From Dietzia sp. NCCP-2495 (GTDB lineage: Bacteria; Actinomycetota; Actinomycetes; Mycobacteriales; Mycobacteriaceae): a DNA stretch of 64,000 nt. Position 1 is the first letter of the stretch, and every line of letters begins with the position of its first letter. The notes under the pieces were generated by a model that did not search any database, had not been told where the DNA came from, and saw only the letters and a program-made list of their open reading frames with translations. Below are positions 16,839 to 26,438 of the stretch, piece after piece. The position numbers and the translations under genes were made by a program. The DNA lies in contig NZ_BRVN01000016.1 in NCBI RefSeq assembly GCF_026011735.1, positions 1 through 64,000 of the forward strand, read 5' to 3'.

Positions 16839-17175
16839 GCCAGGCCCCCTCGCGACCCGCACCGGGGCCCTCGCGTCCGCGTCGCCGGGGCACCCCCTGG
16901 GGAGATGACCTCCCCACGACCGCCCGCGGACACCGACAATGTCCGTTATCGGTAGGCGATGTTAGGACAGTTCACGTCCTGACGGGGTGCCTACAGTGCG
17001 CCGACGGGGTACAGGCGGGGCACCGGCCGGACAGCGGTCGGGCACCGGCCGGACAGCGGCCGGACGGCGGCCGGACGGCGGCCGGACAGCGGCCGGACAG
17101 CGGCCGGACAGCGGCCGGACGGCGATCGGCACCCACGGGACGCCGGCGGAGACCACGATGCGGGAGGACACAACA
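16839..17175. promoter_or_regulatory. Divergent eccC-eccD intergenic region
   Basis: 337 bp between the ESX-4 arms. It contains a short inverted repeat (AGGAC-N7-GTCCT near 16966-16983), then the 11-bp tandem array at 17025-17123 and the eccD ribosome binding site GGGAGG at 17162. Promoters for both arms must lie here; I could not place -10/-35 boxes with confidence. Confidence 0.5.
17025..17123. repeat. 11-bp tandem repeat, 9 units, upstream of eccD
   Basis: Unit GGCCGGACRGC. Seven clean units run from 17047 to 17123. Before them are one clean unit (17025-17035) and one degenerate unit (17036-17046). The 11-bp period is close to one helical turn, so the repeated faces are nearly in phase. 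Confidence 0.9.
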
Positions 17176-18759
17176 GTGGCGCGAGAGGACCAGACCCACG
17201 GGGGCGCGGCGGGCGTGGAGCCCCTGGATCAACGGCGGGTGTCCGTCGTGTGTCGGTCCACGCGCGTGGATCTGAGCCTGCCCGCCCACCTCGAGCTGGT
17301 GTCGGTGATCCCGGAGGTCGTCGACCTGGTGCGCGATCACGTCCGCGCCGCCGCGGGTCCGGGCTCCGAGGTCGACGTCAACTCCCTGATGGGCGGTGGC
17401 ACCGGCGGTTCGTGGCAGCTGTCCCGGCTCGCCGGTGGTCCGCTCGCCGTGTCGGAGACCCTCGCGCAGCAACGGGTCCACGACGGCGAGCTCCTCGTCC
17501 TCGACCACCGACCGGTGCCGACGCCGGCGCCCCTGTTCGACGACGTGCTGCAGGGACTCACCGACCCGGACGTCTCGCGCTCGCCCGCGTGGGGCCGCCG
17601 GGACGCGATCCTCGCCGCCACCGCGACCGTGGCCGTGTCCGCCGTGGCGGCGGCAGCCGCGCTCGGCAGCCAGTGGTCCTCCGGGGGCGGGCTGACCACG
17701 CCGCTGGTGTCCCTCGTGCTGGCGCTGCTCGGGCTGGCCGGGGTGCTCGGCTTCCGCGGCACCGCCGCACCGGGCCCGGCGCACATCGTCGCCGGGACCG
17801 CCACGATCGGGTTCACCATGCTCGCCGCGGCGACCGTGAGTGCACCGTCGGTGGGGACCGACAGTCCGCCGATCGGCGCCGGCGCGCTGCTCGGCGCGTT
17901 CACCGCCGGGGCCGTGGTCGCCACGGTCCTGCGGTGCACCGTCTTCCGGCCCGCCACCGCGACGTACGGGATGGCGGCCGGTTACCTGGCCGCGGCGGTG
18001 GCCCTGGGAACCGGCGCCGTGGGCGCACTGATCGACGCGGTCTCCGGCATCGCCGTGAGCGCGGTCGGCGCCGGGGCCGTTCTGGTCGGGTTGTTCCTGC
18101 TCACCTCGGCGCCGCGGATCTCCGTGTCCGCCGCCCGCATCCCCATCCCTCCGGTGCCCGCCCCCGGGGAGGACGTCGAGGACGGCGACCTCCTGGAGAT
18201 CGACCACGACCTGCGCGGCCGGTCGTCCGCGGGCCAGCTCACCGAGGACCGGTCGTCCTCGGGTCGGACCAACCCCGGTCCGCTGCCGACCCCCGACGTC
18301 CTGCGCCACCGCTTCCTCACGTCCAGGTCCTGGCTCACCGGACTCCTCATCGCCGCCGGGACCGTGTGCACGGTCGGCGCACTGACCGCCCTGTCCGGCG
18401 CCGGGTCGGGACGGTGGGCGGCGCCGCTCGCCCTCGTACTGGTCGTCGTCCTGGTGCTCCGCGGACTGGGCTACGCCGATCGCCTGCACACCACGGTGCT
18501 GCTGACCACCGCACTCGTGCTGACCACCGGCGTGCTGGTCGGAGCGGCCCTGGTCCTGGAGTCACCGGTGACGGTGGTGGTCCCGGCCGCGGTCGCCGTC
18601 GCCGTCGCCGTGGTGGTGGCGTCGACGGTGCTCGGCCACGTCGAGCTCTCTCCCGCCACGCTGCGGGCGGTGGGCATCATCGACGCGATCGCGATCTGCC
18701 TCGTCGTCCCTCTCGCGGTGGGCGCCATGGACGTCTACTCGCTCGTCCGCCAGCGATGA
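17176..18759 (+). CDS. eccD: ESX-4 membrane channel protein EccD
   Basis: A 527-residue protein. The GTG at 17176 is chosen because GGGAGG lies 8 nt upstream; an ATG at 17158 in frame lacks such a site. Residues 20-100 form the ubiquitin-like cytosolic domain (RVSVVCRSTRVDLSLPAH). From about 135 on come roughly 11 hydrophobic segments, with a hydrophilic loop around residues 315-375. EccD forms the central membrane vestibule of the type VII channel. Its stop overlaps the mycP start (ATGA at 18756-18759), so the two are translationally coupled. Confidence 0.94.
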   Translation: MAREDQTHGGAAGVEPLDQRRVSVVCRSTRVDLSLPAHLELVSVIPEVVDLVRDHVRAAAGPGSEVDVNSLMGGGTGGSWQLSRLAGGPLAVSETLAQQRVHDGELLVLDHRPVPTPAPLFDDVLQGLTDPDVSRSPAWGRRDAILAATATVAVSAVAAAAALGSQWSSGGGLTTPLVSLVLALLGLAGVLGFRGTAAPGPAHIVAGTATIGFTMLAAATVSAPSVGTDSPPIGAGALLGAFTAGAVVATVLRCTVFRPATATYGMAAGYLAAAVALGTGAVGALIDAVSGIAVSAVGAGAVLVGLFLLTSAPRISVSAARIPIPPVPAPGEDVEDGDLLEIDHDLRGRSSAGQLTEDRSSSGRTNPGPLPTPDVLRHRFLTSRSWLTGLLIAAGTVCTVGALTALSGAGSGRWAAPLALVLVVVLVLRGLGYADRLHTTVLLTTALVLTTGVLVGAALVLESPVTVVVPAAVAVAVAVVVASTVLGHVELSPATLRAVGIIDAIAICLVVPLAVGAMDVYSLVRQR

Positions 18760-20216
18760 GGCGCGGACCCCGACCCGCCTCGCGGACGGTCGCCGCCACC
18801 GGCACCGCAGTGGCGATCCTCGCCGGGCAGCTCGGCGGCGCCCCCACCGCGGCAGCGGTCGAACGGCCCGCGATCACCGGGCCGGTCCCGTCGGCTGACG
18901 GACTGGACGCCGGTCCCCTGCGCGTCGACGGTCCCTGCCGCACCACCGCCGCGATCCTCGATCCCTCGTCGGCGCCCGCGTCGGCGACCGCCTCGGAACT
19001 CCGCGAGGCGTGGGTCCACGGTCAGGGCGAGGGCCAGGTCGTGGCCGTGATCGACACCGGCGTCAACCCCGGCCCCCGACTCCCCCGTGTCCGGGGCGGG
19101 GGCGACGTGGCGCCCGGGGGCGACGGCACCGAGGACTGCGACGCCCACGGGACCCTCGTGGCCGGCGTACTCGCCGCCACGGAGGACGAGACCGGACACT
19201 CCGGGATCGCTCCCGGCGTCGAGCTGGTCTCCATCCGCCAGTCCAGCAGCATCCTGCGCGCCGAGCGCCGCGGGCAGGCCCCGGCCGACTCGGGCTCTGA
19301 CGCTGACTCCGGCGTTGACCCGGACCCCGGCGCCGACCCCAGCGCCGAGACGATGTCCGGGGTCGGCACCCTGTCCACCCTCGCCGCGGCGATCCGCGCG
19401 GCCGTCGACGCCGGCGCCACCGTGATCAACATCTCCGAGGTGGCCTGCGTCCCCGCCTCCACCCGACTGGCGGACGCCAGTCTCGGCGGCGCGATCCGCT
19501 ACGCCGCAGTGGACCACGACGTGGTGCTGGTGGCCGCCGCGGGGAACGTCGGCGACGCCTGCGGTGACCAGAACCCGGGCGGACCCGATCCGGCGGTCCC
19601 CGGAGACGACGGGTGGGACGACCTCCGGACGATCGCCTCCCCCGCCTGGTACGACGAACTCGTCCTGGCCGTGGGCGGGGTCGACTCCGAGGGCCGACCC
19701 GCCGACTTCTCCCTCCGCGGCCCCTGGATCGACGTCGCGGCCCCCGCCGTGGACCTCCGTTCGGTCGGGGCCGACGGCGACGGGGTGTCCGACCTCGTCG
19801 TGGCCGGCGACGGGTCGAGGACCTCCATCAGCGGAACGAGCTTCGCCGCCCCGTTCGCCGCGGGAACCGCCGCGCTGGTCCGCCAGGCCCATCCCGAGTT
19901 GACCGCCCGGCAGGTGATCGCGCGGCTCCAGGACACCGCGATCCCGTCGGCCGGCACCCACGATTTCGCGATCGGGCACGGTGTCGTGGACCCGGTGGCC
20001 GCGGTGACCGGCGTCCGCCGGACCGACCCGCCCGCACCGGCGACCACCACTCTTGCCGCCCCGCGTCCGGAATCGACGCGGCCGGGGACCGGCTCGGGAG
20101 GAATCGTGGCGGCGGGCGCGCTGGCCCTGGGCGCGGCGGCGCTCATCGTCGTCCTCCTCCTCAGCCCTCGGTCCGGTCCCCGTCCACCGACTCCAGATCA
20201 GTACCGTCGCGGCTGA
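18756..20216 (+). CDS. mycP: Mycosin serine protease MycP
   Basis: A 486-residue subtilisin-like protease. Signal peptide about residues 1-34 (ATGTAVAILAGQLGG). Catalytic Asp in VVAVIDTGV, His in DCDAHGTLVAG, Ser in ISGTSFAAPFAAG. A Gly/Asp/Pro-rich insertion (about 175-205) separates His and Ser parts. A single C-terminal membrane helix (GIVAAGALALGAAALIVVLLL) is followed by a short tail, as usual for mycosins. Located on the outer face of the membrane, required for ESX complex stability. ATG at 18756 fixed by the ATGA overlap with eccD. The open frame extends far upstream within eccD but is spurious. Its 3' end overlaps eccB by 56 bp, tail to tail. Confidence 0.95.
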   Translation: MRRGPRPASRTVAATGTAVAILAGQLGGAPTAAAVERPAITGPVPSADGLDAGPLRVDGPCRTTAAILDPSSAPASATASELREAWVHGQGEGQVVAVIDTGVNPGPRLPRVRGGGDVAPGGDGTEDCDAHGTLVAGVLAATEDETGHSGIAPGVELVSIRQSSSILRAERRGQAPADSGSDADSGVDPDPGADPSAETMSGVGTLSTLAAAIRAAVDAGATVINISEVACVPASTRLADASLGGAIRYAAVDHDVVLVAAAGNVGDACGDQNPGGPDPAVPGDDGWDDLRTIASPAWYDELVLAVGGVDSEGRPADFSLRGPWIDVAAPAVDLRSVGADGDGVSDLVVAGDGSRTSISGTSFAAPFAAGTAALVRQAHPELTARQVIARLQDTAIPSAGTHDFAIGHGVVDPVAAVTGVRRTDPPAPATTTLAAPRPESTRPGTGSGGIVAAGALALGAAALIVVLLLSPRSGPRPPTPDQYRRG

Positions 20217-21603
20217 CCAGCGCCGACGCGCGGTCCAACCGGGGCCCCACGGGTAGGCGGTCCAGGATCCCGCTATCCACCGGCACCGGGGTCCCCCCGA
20301 GGCCGAGCATCCCGGCGGTCTCGGCGTCGGGCACCTCGTACCGCACCCCGGTGTCGGAGACGATCGTCAGCACCGCGCCCCGGCTGGCGGTCCCCCGGCC
20401 CGTCGCGGTGACCACCAGCCCGCCCCCGGGCACGCCGACCGCGTCGACCGCAGGGCCACCTGCGTCCGCACCCGCCACCGGTCGCACGTCCTGCGGCCCC
20501 GACGCCGGCGCGCCGGCCACGATCTCCATCCGCCGCGCGCCCGCGTCCCCGGTCGGCGCCTCGCGCACGCACAGGACCGGTGAATCGAGGATCGTCAGCA
20601 CCGACGGACGGGTGAGCGGGAACGCCTCGGAATCCAGCGCCACCGAGCGGGGCACCGCCATCTGGTCCGGCTCCACGCGCGCGACCTCGCCGACCGTGGA
20701 CGTGGAGCGGATGACGTCCGCCAGTACCGGACCCACCTCCTGTACACCGTCGGCCAACGCGACATAGGTGCCGGTCCCGCTCGCGGTGTCCACGGTGAAG
20801 ACCTGCCCGATGCGCAGGCCCGGGAGCCCGTAGTCGACGGGCTCGCCGAGCAGGTCGATCTCCGGGCGTGCGACCGGCTCGACCTCGCGGAGGGGATCGA
20901 TGAGGGCAGCGGACACGGGACGCGGGGTGACCGCGACCAGTCCGAGAACCGCCAGGAGGTCGGTGTCCATCAGATCAATCCGGGCGCGGGTGCCGTCGCG
21001 CAGCAGCCACCCGGTGCCGTCCGCATCGGCGAGCACGATCTCGTCGGCGCCCGTCGTCCGCCCCGGCCCGTCGCCCTCCCGGGCCACGACATCCGTGCCC
21101 ACCACACGCGGGTGGCCGCGGTCGGCGTCGGCCACCTCGTCGCAGACGGTCCAGGTGACGACCTCCGCCTGCCGGACGTCCCGGTGGGCGGGCAGGGCCG
21201 ACGGGGCGCCCGGGATGCCGAGCAGGCCGCCGCGCTGCGTGCCGGCGAGGTCCTCCTCGCGCACGACCTCCGGCACGTCGGCCCGGCCCAGGACGAGCCG
21301 CGCCGAGGCCAGGTTCCGGACCGGATGGACCAGGTCGCCGACGCGCACATACATCTCGCCGGAGTCGCGCCCGACCATGATCGGGGTGCTGCCGACGTCC
21401 GGTGCGGGGTCGAGCAGCGCCAGCACGGCCGCGCCGGCGACGCCCACCACGGCGGCCACCACGCCGATCGTCAGGCCGGTGGACTGCCGCTTGAGCGGGT
21501 CGTGCAGCATTCGCACGTCGCGCGAGACCACCGCGTGACGGGCGCGACGCGTGAGGAAGCGGTGCCCGTCCACCTGCGCCTTGGTCGTGGGCCGTAGCGG
21601 CAT
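20161..21603 (-). CDS. eccB: ESX-4 core component EccB
   Basis: A 480-residue protein starting MPLRPTTKAQVDGHRFLTRR, the diagnostic EccB N-terminus, which fixes the ATG at 21603. One membrane helix at about residues 43-64 (TIGVVAAVVGVAGAAVLAL), then a large periplasmic part with repeat-like R domains (IMVGRDSGEMYVR, LVHPVRNLASARLVLG) and two Cys (WTVC and PVLC) that probably form the conserved disulfide. It overlaps the 3' end of mycP on the opposite strand and diverges from eccE across 143 bp. Confidence 0.95.
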   Translation of the reverse strand: MPLRPTTKAQVDGHRFLTRRARHAVVSRDVRMLHDPLKRQSTGLTIGVVAAVVGVAGAAVLALLDPAPDVGSTPIMVGRDSGEMYVRVGDLVHPVRNLASARLVLGRADVPEVVREEDLAGTQRGGLLGIPGAPSALPAHRDVRQAEVVTWTVCDEVADADRGHPRVVGTDVVAREGDGPGRTTGADEIVLADADGTGWLLRDGTRARIDLMDTDLLAVLGLVAVTPRPVSAALIDPLREVEPVARPEIDLLGEPVDYGLPGLRIGQVFTVDTASGTGTYVALADGVQEVGPVLADVIRSTSTVGEVARVEPDQMAVPRSVALDSEAFPLTRPSVLTILDSPVLCVREAPTGDAGARRMEIVAGAPASGPQDVRPVAGADAGGPAVDAVGVPGGGLVVTATGRGTASRGAVLTIVSDTGVRYEVPDAETAGMLGLGGTPVPVDSGILDRLPVGPRLDRASALVSRDGTDLESVDGDRTEG

Positions 21604-21746
21604 GCCCCCTCCTCCCCCCGATGTTGACGCCCCTCTGCAGGGCTCACCGGAGGTAGGGTACGCGACGTCCCGGCCCTGGTGGCCGGTCACCCGGGAGCCG
21701 CCGTGGGCGGCGGCCGGTCCCGTCCCGGCGCGAGGAGATCTGGCTC

Positions 21747-23362
21747 ATGAGTGGCGTGCCCTCACTTGTCGGACTGTGCGCCGCCGTCGCGGCCACGGTC
21801 CTGCTCACCGCTGTGGCCCCCGGTCCATGGCAGCCGTGGGTCCAGCTCGCGGCCGCCGCCGTGATCGCCGCGGTGGTCACCGCCCGCCGCCGGGGGCGTC
21901 CCCTGCTGTCCCGTGACCCCGCCCCCAGGCGCGCGTCCGTCGACGTGGTGGATCTCATCGCGCCCGACCGCTCCGCCGTGGGGTGTGTCGAGGGTGACCG
22001 GATCGTCACTACAGCCGTCGAGGTGTCCGCGGGGGCGTTCGTGACCACTGGGGCGCGAGGATCCCCCTCGCCGCGATCGCACGGCAGCTCGACCAGGGCG
22101 GGGTCGTGTTGGAGGGGATCGACGTGGTGGTGCGGGGCCGGCGCGCGGCACCGGGCGACGACGGCGAGGTGTACTCCCGCCTCGTGGGGCCGCTCTCCCT
22201 CGTCTCGCACCGGCGCGTCCACCTCCTCCTGCGATTCGACCTGGCCCGACTCACACTCCACGCGCCCGACGGCGCGGACACCCCGGTCAGCGAGGTGGTC
22301 GCCGTGGCCACCGAGCGGCTCAGGCGCGCACTCGTGCACCACGGCATGCCCTGCCGGGTCCTCGACGCCGCCGAACTGGCCGACTACTTCCTCGAGGCCG
22401 AGGCCTCCGCCGAGACACCGGCCGGGGACGGGATCGGACTCGTCGTACGGCCCGCCGGACGGCCCCGCGCTGTGGTCGACCGCCTCACCTCCGTCCGCGC
22501 CGCCGAACTCACCGAGGTCGTACGCCTGCGGCGGGTCGAGGGTCGCGCCGACGTGGTGGACGCGGTGACCTCCGTCGGGCTGACGGGAACCGGTCCGGCC
22601 GACCCCAACGCCACAATCGGGGCTGACGACGCACTAGCCGAACTCTCCTCCGCGGTCCATCTGCTCCCCGGCCCGGGGGTCCTCCCGGTGCCGGGCGAGA
22701 CGATGCCCACGACGGTGACGGGGTGCCTGGACCGGATCCCCGTCGCACTGCTCGACGGTGCGGCGCCGCCCGCCCACGGCGCCGGGCAGATCCTCGGCGC
22801 CACGCGCGACGGCGGCGCGGCCGCGATCCAGCTCGCCGGCCCGCACCTGCGCTCGGTGCTGCTCACGGCGCGGGCGGACGTATGCCGCCAGGTGGCGTTC
22901 CGGGCGGTGGCGGCCGGTTACCGCGTCGCCGTGGTGACCGACGTGCCGGACCGCTGGCGGCCCGTCCTCCGGATCGGCGACGAGTCCCGCTACCGGATCG
23001 TGGACCCAGCGTCCTCCGACGCGGGCGCCCCCGTCGACGCCGTGATCTGGGACGTGGACGGTCCGCTGAGCGAGGCCCGTATCGATGCCCTCGCCGGTCC
23101 CGGCGGTCCCGATGTCACGCCTCCCACCGTGGTCCGCGTCGACGCCGACTGGGAACTGCGCGGCGGCCGCGGCCTCCGGGCCGTGTCGCCCCCGGACCTC
23201 GTCCTCGATGGCCGGATCGACGGCTGGATCTCGGTCGAGCCCCGCACCGGCGACGCGTTCCGCGTCACGGTGGTCACCGGCCCCGGCGAGGAGCCGTTCG
23301 TCCGGTCCGCCCCGCTCACACCCGCAGGTGCTGGACCTTCCGCCACCCCGGGTCATCCGTGA
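21747..23362 (+). pseudogene. eccE: ESX-4 component EccE, frameshifted
   Basis: Starts ATG 21747 (GGAG upstream) with two membrane helices (SLVGLCAAVAATVLLTAVA, VQLAAAAVIAAVVT) and VDVVDLIAPDRSAVGCVEGD, the EccE beginning. At about 22043-22047 the frame breaks: AGAFVTT runs into nonsense, while the next frame gives HWGARIPLAAIARQLDQ and VLEGIDVVVRG, the expected continuation, open to 23362. Loss of one C in GTGACCACTGG would explain it; restoring it gives FVTHWGARIP. Total length would be about 538 residues, normal for EccE. It may be a true inactivating mutation or a sequencing error. The 3' end overlaps the next gene on the minus strand by 47 bp. Confidence 0.8.
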
Positions 23363-24401
23363 CCTCCAGGGTCACCTCGCCCTGGTCCCAGCCACACGTG
23401 GCGGCGCGGAGCTGCTCGTGGGCCGGGGTCGTGGAGTCCACGTAGAAGTGCATGAGCCGCGCGCCGGCGCAGCTCTCGGCGCCCACGCACTCGCCGTTGC
23501 CCTCGAGATGTTCCACCAGGTGGTCCTCGAGATCGCGGAGGCCCGGCAGCGATCCGACACCGGGGAGCCCACCCGCCTCAACCTCCGTATAGGGGACGTT
23601 CACGGCCACATGCCGGTCGAACTCGGGTGCCGACAGCGCGACCAAGGGAACCCGCACCACGGCGATGAGCGGGCCGGCGACGGTGTCCGCGTGCAGGATC
23701 TGCCACGCGGGTTCCCCCAACTCGTCCTGGTTGTCCGCCTCGAGTTCGGTGAGGATCCGCGGAAGATCGGCCAACGGCACCGCGTCGTCGCCCGGCGCCG
23801 TGGCGTTGGAGCGGATCACACCCACCCACGTCTCGACCTGCTCCTCGCCACAGACCGCGTCGAGCAACAGGTACGCCGCGATGCTCGCATCGGAACCACG
23901 CAGGGCCGCGAAACCCGGGTGGTGCACGGTCACATCGGCCCGCGACAGTCCCAGGTCCACCACGACCTCGGCCTCGTCGAACGCCAACCGGTGGTCCCGG
24001 AAGTACATCGCGCAGCCGCGGACCGGTTCCCGGAGGTCGGCGAACGACCACGACGCGTCACCCCGCGGCGCCTGCGCCAACCACCGCCTGGCGGCGCCGC
24101 GCAGTTCGGGCACGCCGGCCGCGGTGACCGTCAGACGATGCGGCAGACCGTCCTCTCCGGCGGTGAACTCCCACGCCAGTCCCGGATCGATGGCCTCGAC
24201 GTGCGAGGTGATCTCCGGTACCACCCGGCGCGTGTCGCCCGAGGCGAGTGCGGCACTCGAACGCGCCCGCCCGCTGTCGGCCCACCATCGCCAGAACGCG
24301 GACACGGCCCGGTCCGACCGCAGGCGCGCGGTCTCGACCCGGACGGAGGAGAAATCCAGAGAGCGGGAGAGTTGCCGGGGTCGCGCCGCTCGGATCGCCA
24401 T
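23316..24401 (-). CDS. Actinobacterial protein of unknown function
   Basis: A 361-residue soluble protein. ATG at 24401 chosen because GGGAGG lies about 7 nt upstream; an ATG at 24428 is possible but lacks a site. The N-terminal part has FWRWWADSGRARSSAA and LAWEFTAGEDGLPHRLTVT, a pattern I know from uncharacterised actinobacterial proteins (DUF695-like at best). The C-terminus has several Cys (CAMYFRD, CVGAESC, ATCGWD) and LMHFYVDSTTP. No membrane segments. It converges on eccE with a 47-bp overlap and diverges from the reductase-like gene at 24580. Function not assigned. Confidence 0.7.
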   Translation of the reverse strand: MAIRAARPRQLSRSLDFSSVRVETARLRSDRAVSAFWRWWADSGRARSSAALASGDTRRVVPEITSHVEAIDPGLAWEFTAGEDGLPHRLTVTAAGVPELRGAARRWLAQAPRGDASWSFADLREPVRGCAMYFRDHRLAFDEAEVVVDLGLSRADVTVHHPGFAALRGSDASIAAYLLLDAVCGEEQVETWVGVIRSNATAPGDDAVPLADLPRILTELEADNQDELGEPAWQILHADTVAGPLIAVVRVPLVALSAPEFDRHVAVNVPYTEVEAGGLPGVGSLPGLRDLEDHLVEHLEGNGECVGAESCAGARLMHFYVDSTTPAHEQLRAATCGWDQGEVTLEVTDDPGWRKVQHLRV

Positions 24402-24579
24402 CTGTTCTCCTCCCGTCACCGCGGTCATCCTGAACGTGTCTCCACCCCAGTATCCGGATAACCGGGCGATCGTGCCCGCGCCGACACACCCGCCGGGTGC
24501 TGAGATGGGTGCCGGCACCGCGCCCCGACGCGCGGTCCAGCGGGTGCGGCGAGGCGCCCACGCTGGCAAGGTCGTGGGT

Positions 24580-25722
24580 ATGACCACCCCACATGATCTG
24601 GCCCGGCTCTCCTCCGGTACGCCCGAGGACACGGAACCGGCGCAACGGCCCGGCCACGACGGCCGGAGCGGCCCGCGGGTGCTCGTGATCGGCGCGACCG
24701 GGTACATCGGGTCGCGTCTCGTTCCCCGGCTGCTCGCCGACGGCGCCGAGGTGTCCGTGCTGGCCCGAACGCCGAAGCGCCTCGACGACGTGCCGTGGCG
24801 CGACGACGTGACCATCCACTCCGGCGGCCTCGGGGACGCCGACGCACTGCGCTCCGCCCTGCGCGAGGTGGACGTCGCCTGTCACCTCGTGCACGCGATG
24901 GGTGACTCCAATGACTTCGAACGGGAGGAGCGCGAGACCACCGAGGCGTTCGTCCGGGCCGCCGAGGAGGCGGGCATCGAGCGCATCGTCCACCTGTCCG
25001 GCCTCCACCCGGAGGGCGAGGAAGACCTCTCCCCCCACCTGCGCTCCCGCGCCGAGGTCGCCCGGATCATGCTGGAGTCGGCCGTGCCGGCGCTGGTGAT
25101 CCAGGCCGGGGTGGTCATCGGCTCCGGCTCGGCCTCGTTCGAAATGATCCGTCACCTCACCACCCGGTTGCCCGCCATGGTCACGCCGAAGTGGGTGAGC
25201 AACCACATCCAACCCATCGCGATCCGTGACGTCATCCACTACCTCTCCGCGGCCGCCACGGTCCCCCTGGAGGGCGACCTGGCCGACGGTCGTGCCATCG
25301 ACGTGGGCGCACCGGACGTCCTCACCTACGGCGACATGATGCAGATCTACGCCGACGAGGCAGGCCTGCGACGCCGGATCATGGTCCCCGTCCCTGTGCT
25401 CACCCCCAAGCTGTCCTCCCACTGGCTGGGACTGGTCACCCCCCTCGAAACCGGCTTGGCCAAGCCGCTCGTGGAGTCCCTGCGCTCCGAGGCCGTCATC
25501 GCCAGGGACGACGCGGACGAGGTGCTCGGACCCCCGCCCGGTGGGCGGACCAGCTACCGGGACGCTCTGCGCGAGGCCCTACGGGTCCCCCACGGCCCGG
25601 CCCGACCATCACTGTGGGAGGGGGCCGACCCGCTGGACGATCCCGCGCGCCTGCTGCCTTCCGACGCCGACTGGGCCGGGGTCCGCCCGCCCACCATCGG
25701 GCGTGTGCGCGGCGGGCGATGA
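24580..25722 (+). CDS. NAD(P)-binding atypical SDR / NmrA-like protein
   Basis: A 380-residue protein with a Rossmann start VLVIGATGYIGSRLVPRLL (residues 35-53; GxxGxxG), then VLARTPKRL and HLVHAMGD, as in atypical short-chain dehydrogenases related to NmrA and complex-I assembly NDUFA9-type proteins. The canonical YxxxK pair is not clear (replaced by SRAEVARIML), so it may bind rather than turn over NAD(P). Residues 1-33 are a low-complexity leader. ATG at 24580; a GTG at 24574 is an alternative. Stop overlaps the next start (ATGA at 25719), suggesting a two-gene operon with the CPBP protease. Confidence 0.85.
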   Translation: MTTPHDLARLSSGTPEDTEPAQRPGHDGRSGPRVLVIGATGYIGSRLVPRLLADGAEVSVLARTPKRLDDVPWRDDVTIHSGGLGDADALRSALREVDVACHLVHAMGDSNDFEREERETTEAFVRAAEEAGIERIVHLSGLHPEGEEDLSPHLRSRAEVARIMLESAVPALVIQAGVVIGSGSASFEMIRHLTTRLPAMVTPKWVSNHIQPIAIRDVIHYLSAAATVPLEGDLADGRAIDVGAPDVLTYGDMMQIYADEAGLRRRIMVPVPVLTPKLSSHWLGLVTPLETGLAKPLVESLRSEAVIARDDADEVLGPPPGGRTSYRDALREALRVPHGPARPSLWEGADPLDDPARLLPSDADWAGVRPPTIGRVRGGR

Positions 25723-26438
25723 GCGACCAGCGAGAGGCGCCCGCCTCGCCCACCAACCGGTACCTGCGGGCGCTGCGATCGGGCGAGATGGACACCGCGC
25801 CCTCGCGGCCGGGTCGGAGGCGTGTCCTCGTCGTCGTCGTCACCCTCGTCGTCGGCGCGGCGGTCAACGCGTGGGCGCTACGGATACCCGCCGGCGACGC
25901 CATGTTCTACCCCGCCACCGCACTGCTCGCCGCGGTGTGGCTCGGCGGGGCGTTCGCCTCTGGGCCGATCCGGGTGGGCTGCGAACCGTACCGGCCCCGC
26001 CGGCCCGTCCTGTCGTCGGTGCTCACCGCGGCCGCGCTCGCCGTGGTGTTCTGCCTCGGCGGGCTCGTGGTGGCGAGGATCGAGCCGCTGCGCGACCCCG
26101 TCGACGCCCTGCTCGACCACGCCACCGTGGGCAACCTCGCCCTGGTGGCATTCCTCACCGCGGTCAACGGCGTCGCCGAGGAGTGCTTCCACCGCGGAGC
26201 CGTGTACTCGGCCGTCGCCAACCTGCGGCCGATCCTTACGACGACCGCGATCTACGCGACGGTCACGGCCACCGCGGGGATCCCTCTGCTCATGCTCGCC
26301 GCCGTCATCCTGGGGCTGGTCACCGCGATCCAGCGGCGGGTCACCGGCGGCGTGCTGGGCCCGGCGATCACCCACGTCGCGTGGTCGATGGTGATGCTGT
26401 TCGCACTGGGCCCGATTCTCGACGCGGCGCCGGTCTAG
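25719..26438 (+). CDS. CPBP-family intramembrane metalloprotease
   Basis: A 239-residue membrane protein with about six hydrophobic segments after a 40-residue cytosolic leader. Motif 1, [12 protein letters not shown], fits EExxxR; a conserved His comes in [10 protein letters not shown]. These are the metal ligands of Rce1/CPBP (Abi) proteases. Substrate unknown; in bacteria these are linked to prenyl-protein-like processing, bacteriocin immunity or scaffold roles. Start fixed by the ATGA overlap with the preceding gene. Ends 4 bp inside the 3' end of truA on the other strand. Confidence 0.9.
   Translation: MSDQREAPASPTNRYLRALRSGEMDTAPSRPGRRRVLVVVVTLVVGAAVNAWALRIPAGDAMFYPATALLAAVWLGGAFASGPIRVGCEPYRPRRPVLSSVLTAAALAVVFCLGGLVVARIEPLRDPVDALLDHATVGNLALVAFLTAVNGVAEECFHRGAVYSAVANLRPILTTTAIYATVTATAGIPLLMLAAVILGLVTAIQRRVTGGVLGPAITHVAWSMVMLFALGPILDAAPV

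Noticed and set aside
14631-16955. Very long plus-strand reading frame opposite eccC
   Set aside because: It mirrors the codon positions of eccC in GC-rich DNA and has no family motifs; eccC has clear ATPase motifs.
17025-17123. Short tandem repeats as an origin or CRISPR
   Set aside because: 11-bp units without spacers, AT-rich stretch or DnaA-box-like sequence; better seen as promoter-region microsatellite.
17250-18755. Long plus-strand open frame running into mycP
   Set aside because: It overlaps eccD in another frame, is Arg/Gly-rich without motifs, and mycP starts at 18756 by its signal peptide and ATGA junction.
24451-24460. TATCCGGATA palindrome in the divergent gap at 24402-24579
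   Set aside because: Only 10 bp and likely to occur by chance; could overlap a -10 but nothing else supports an operator.
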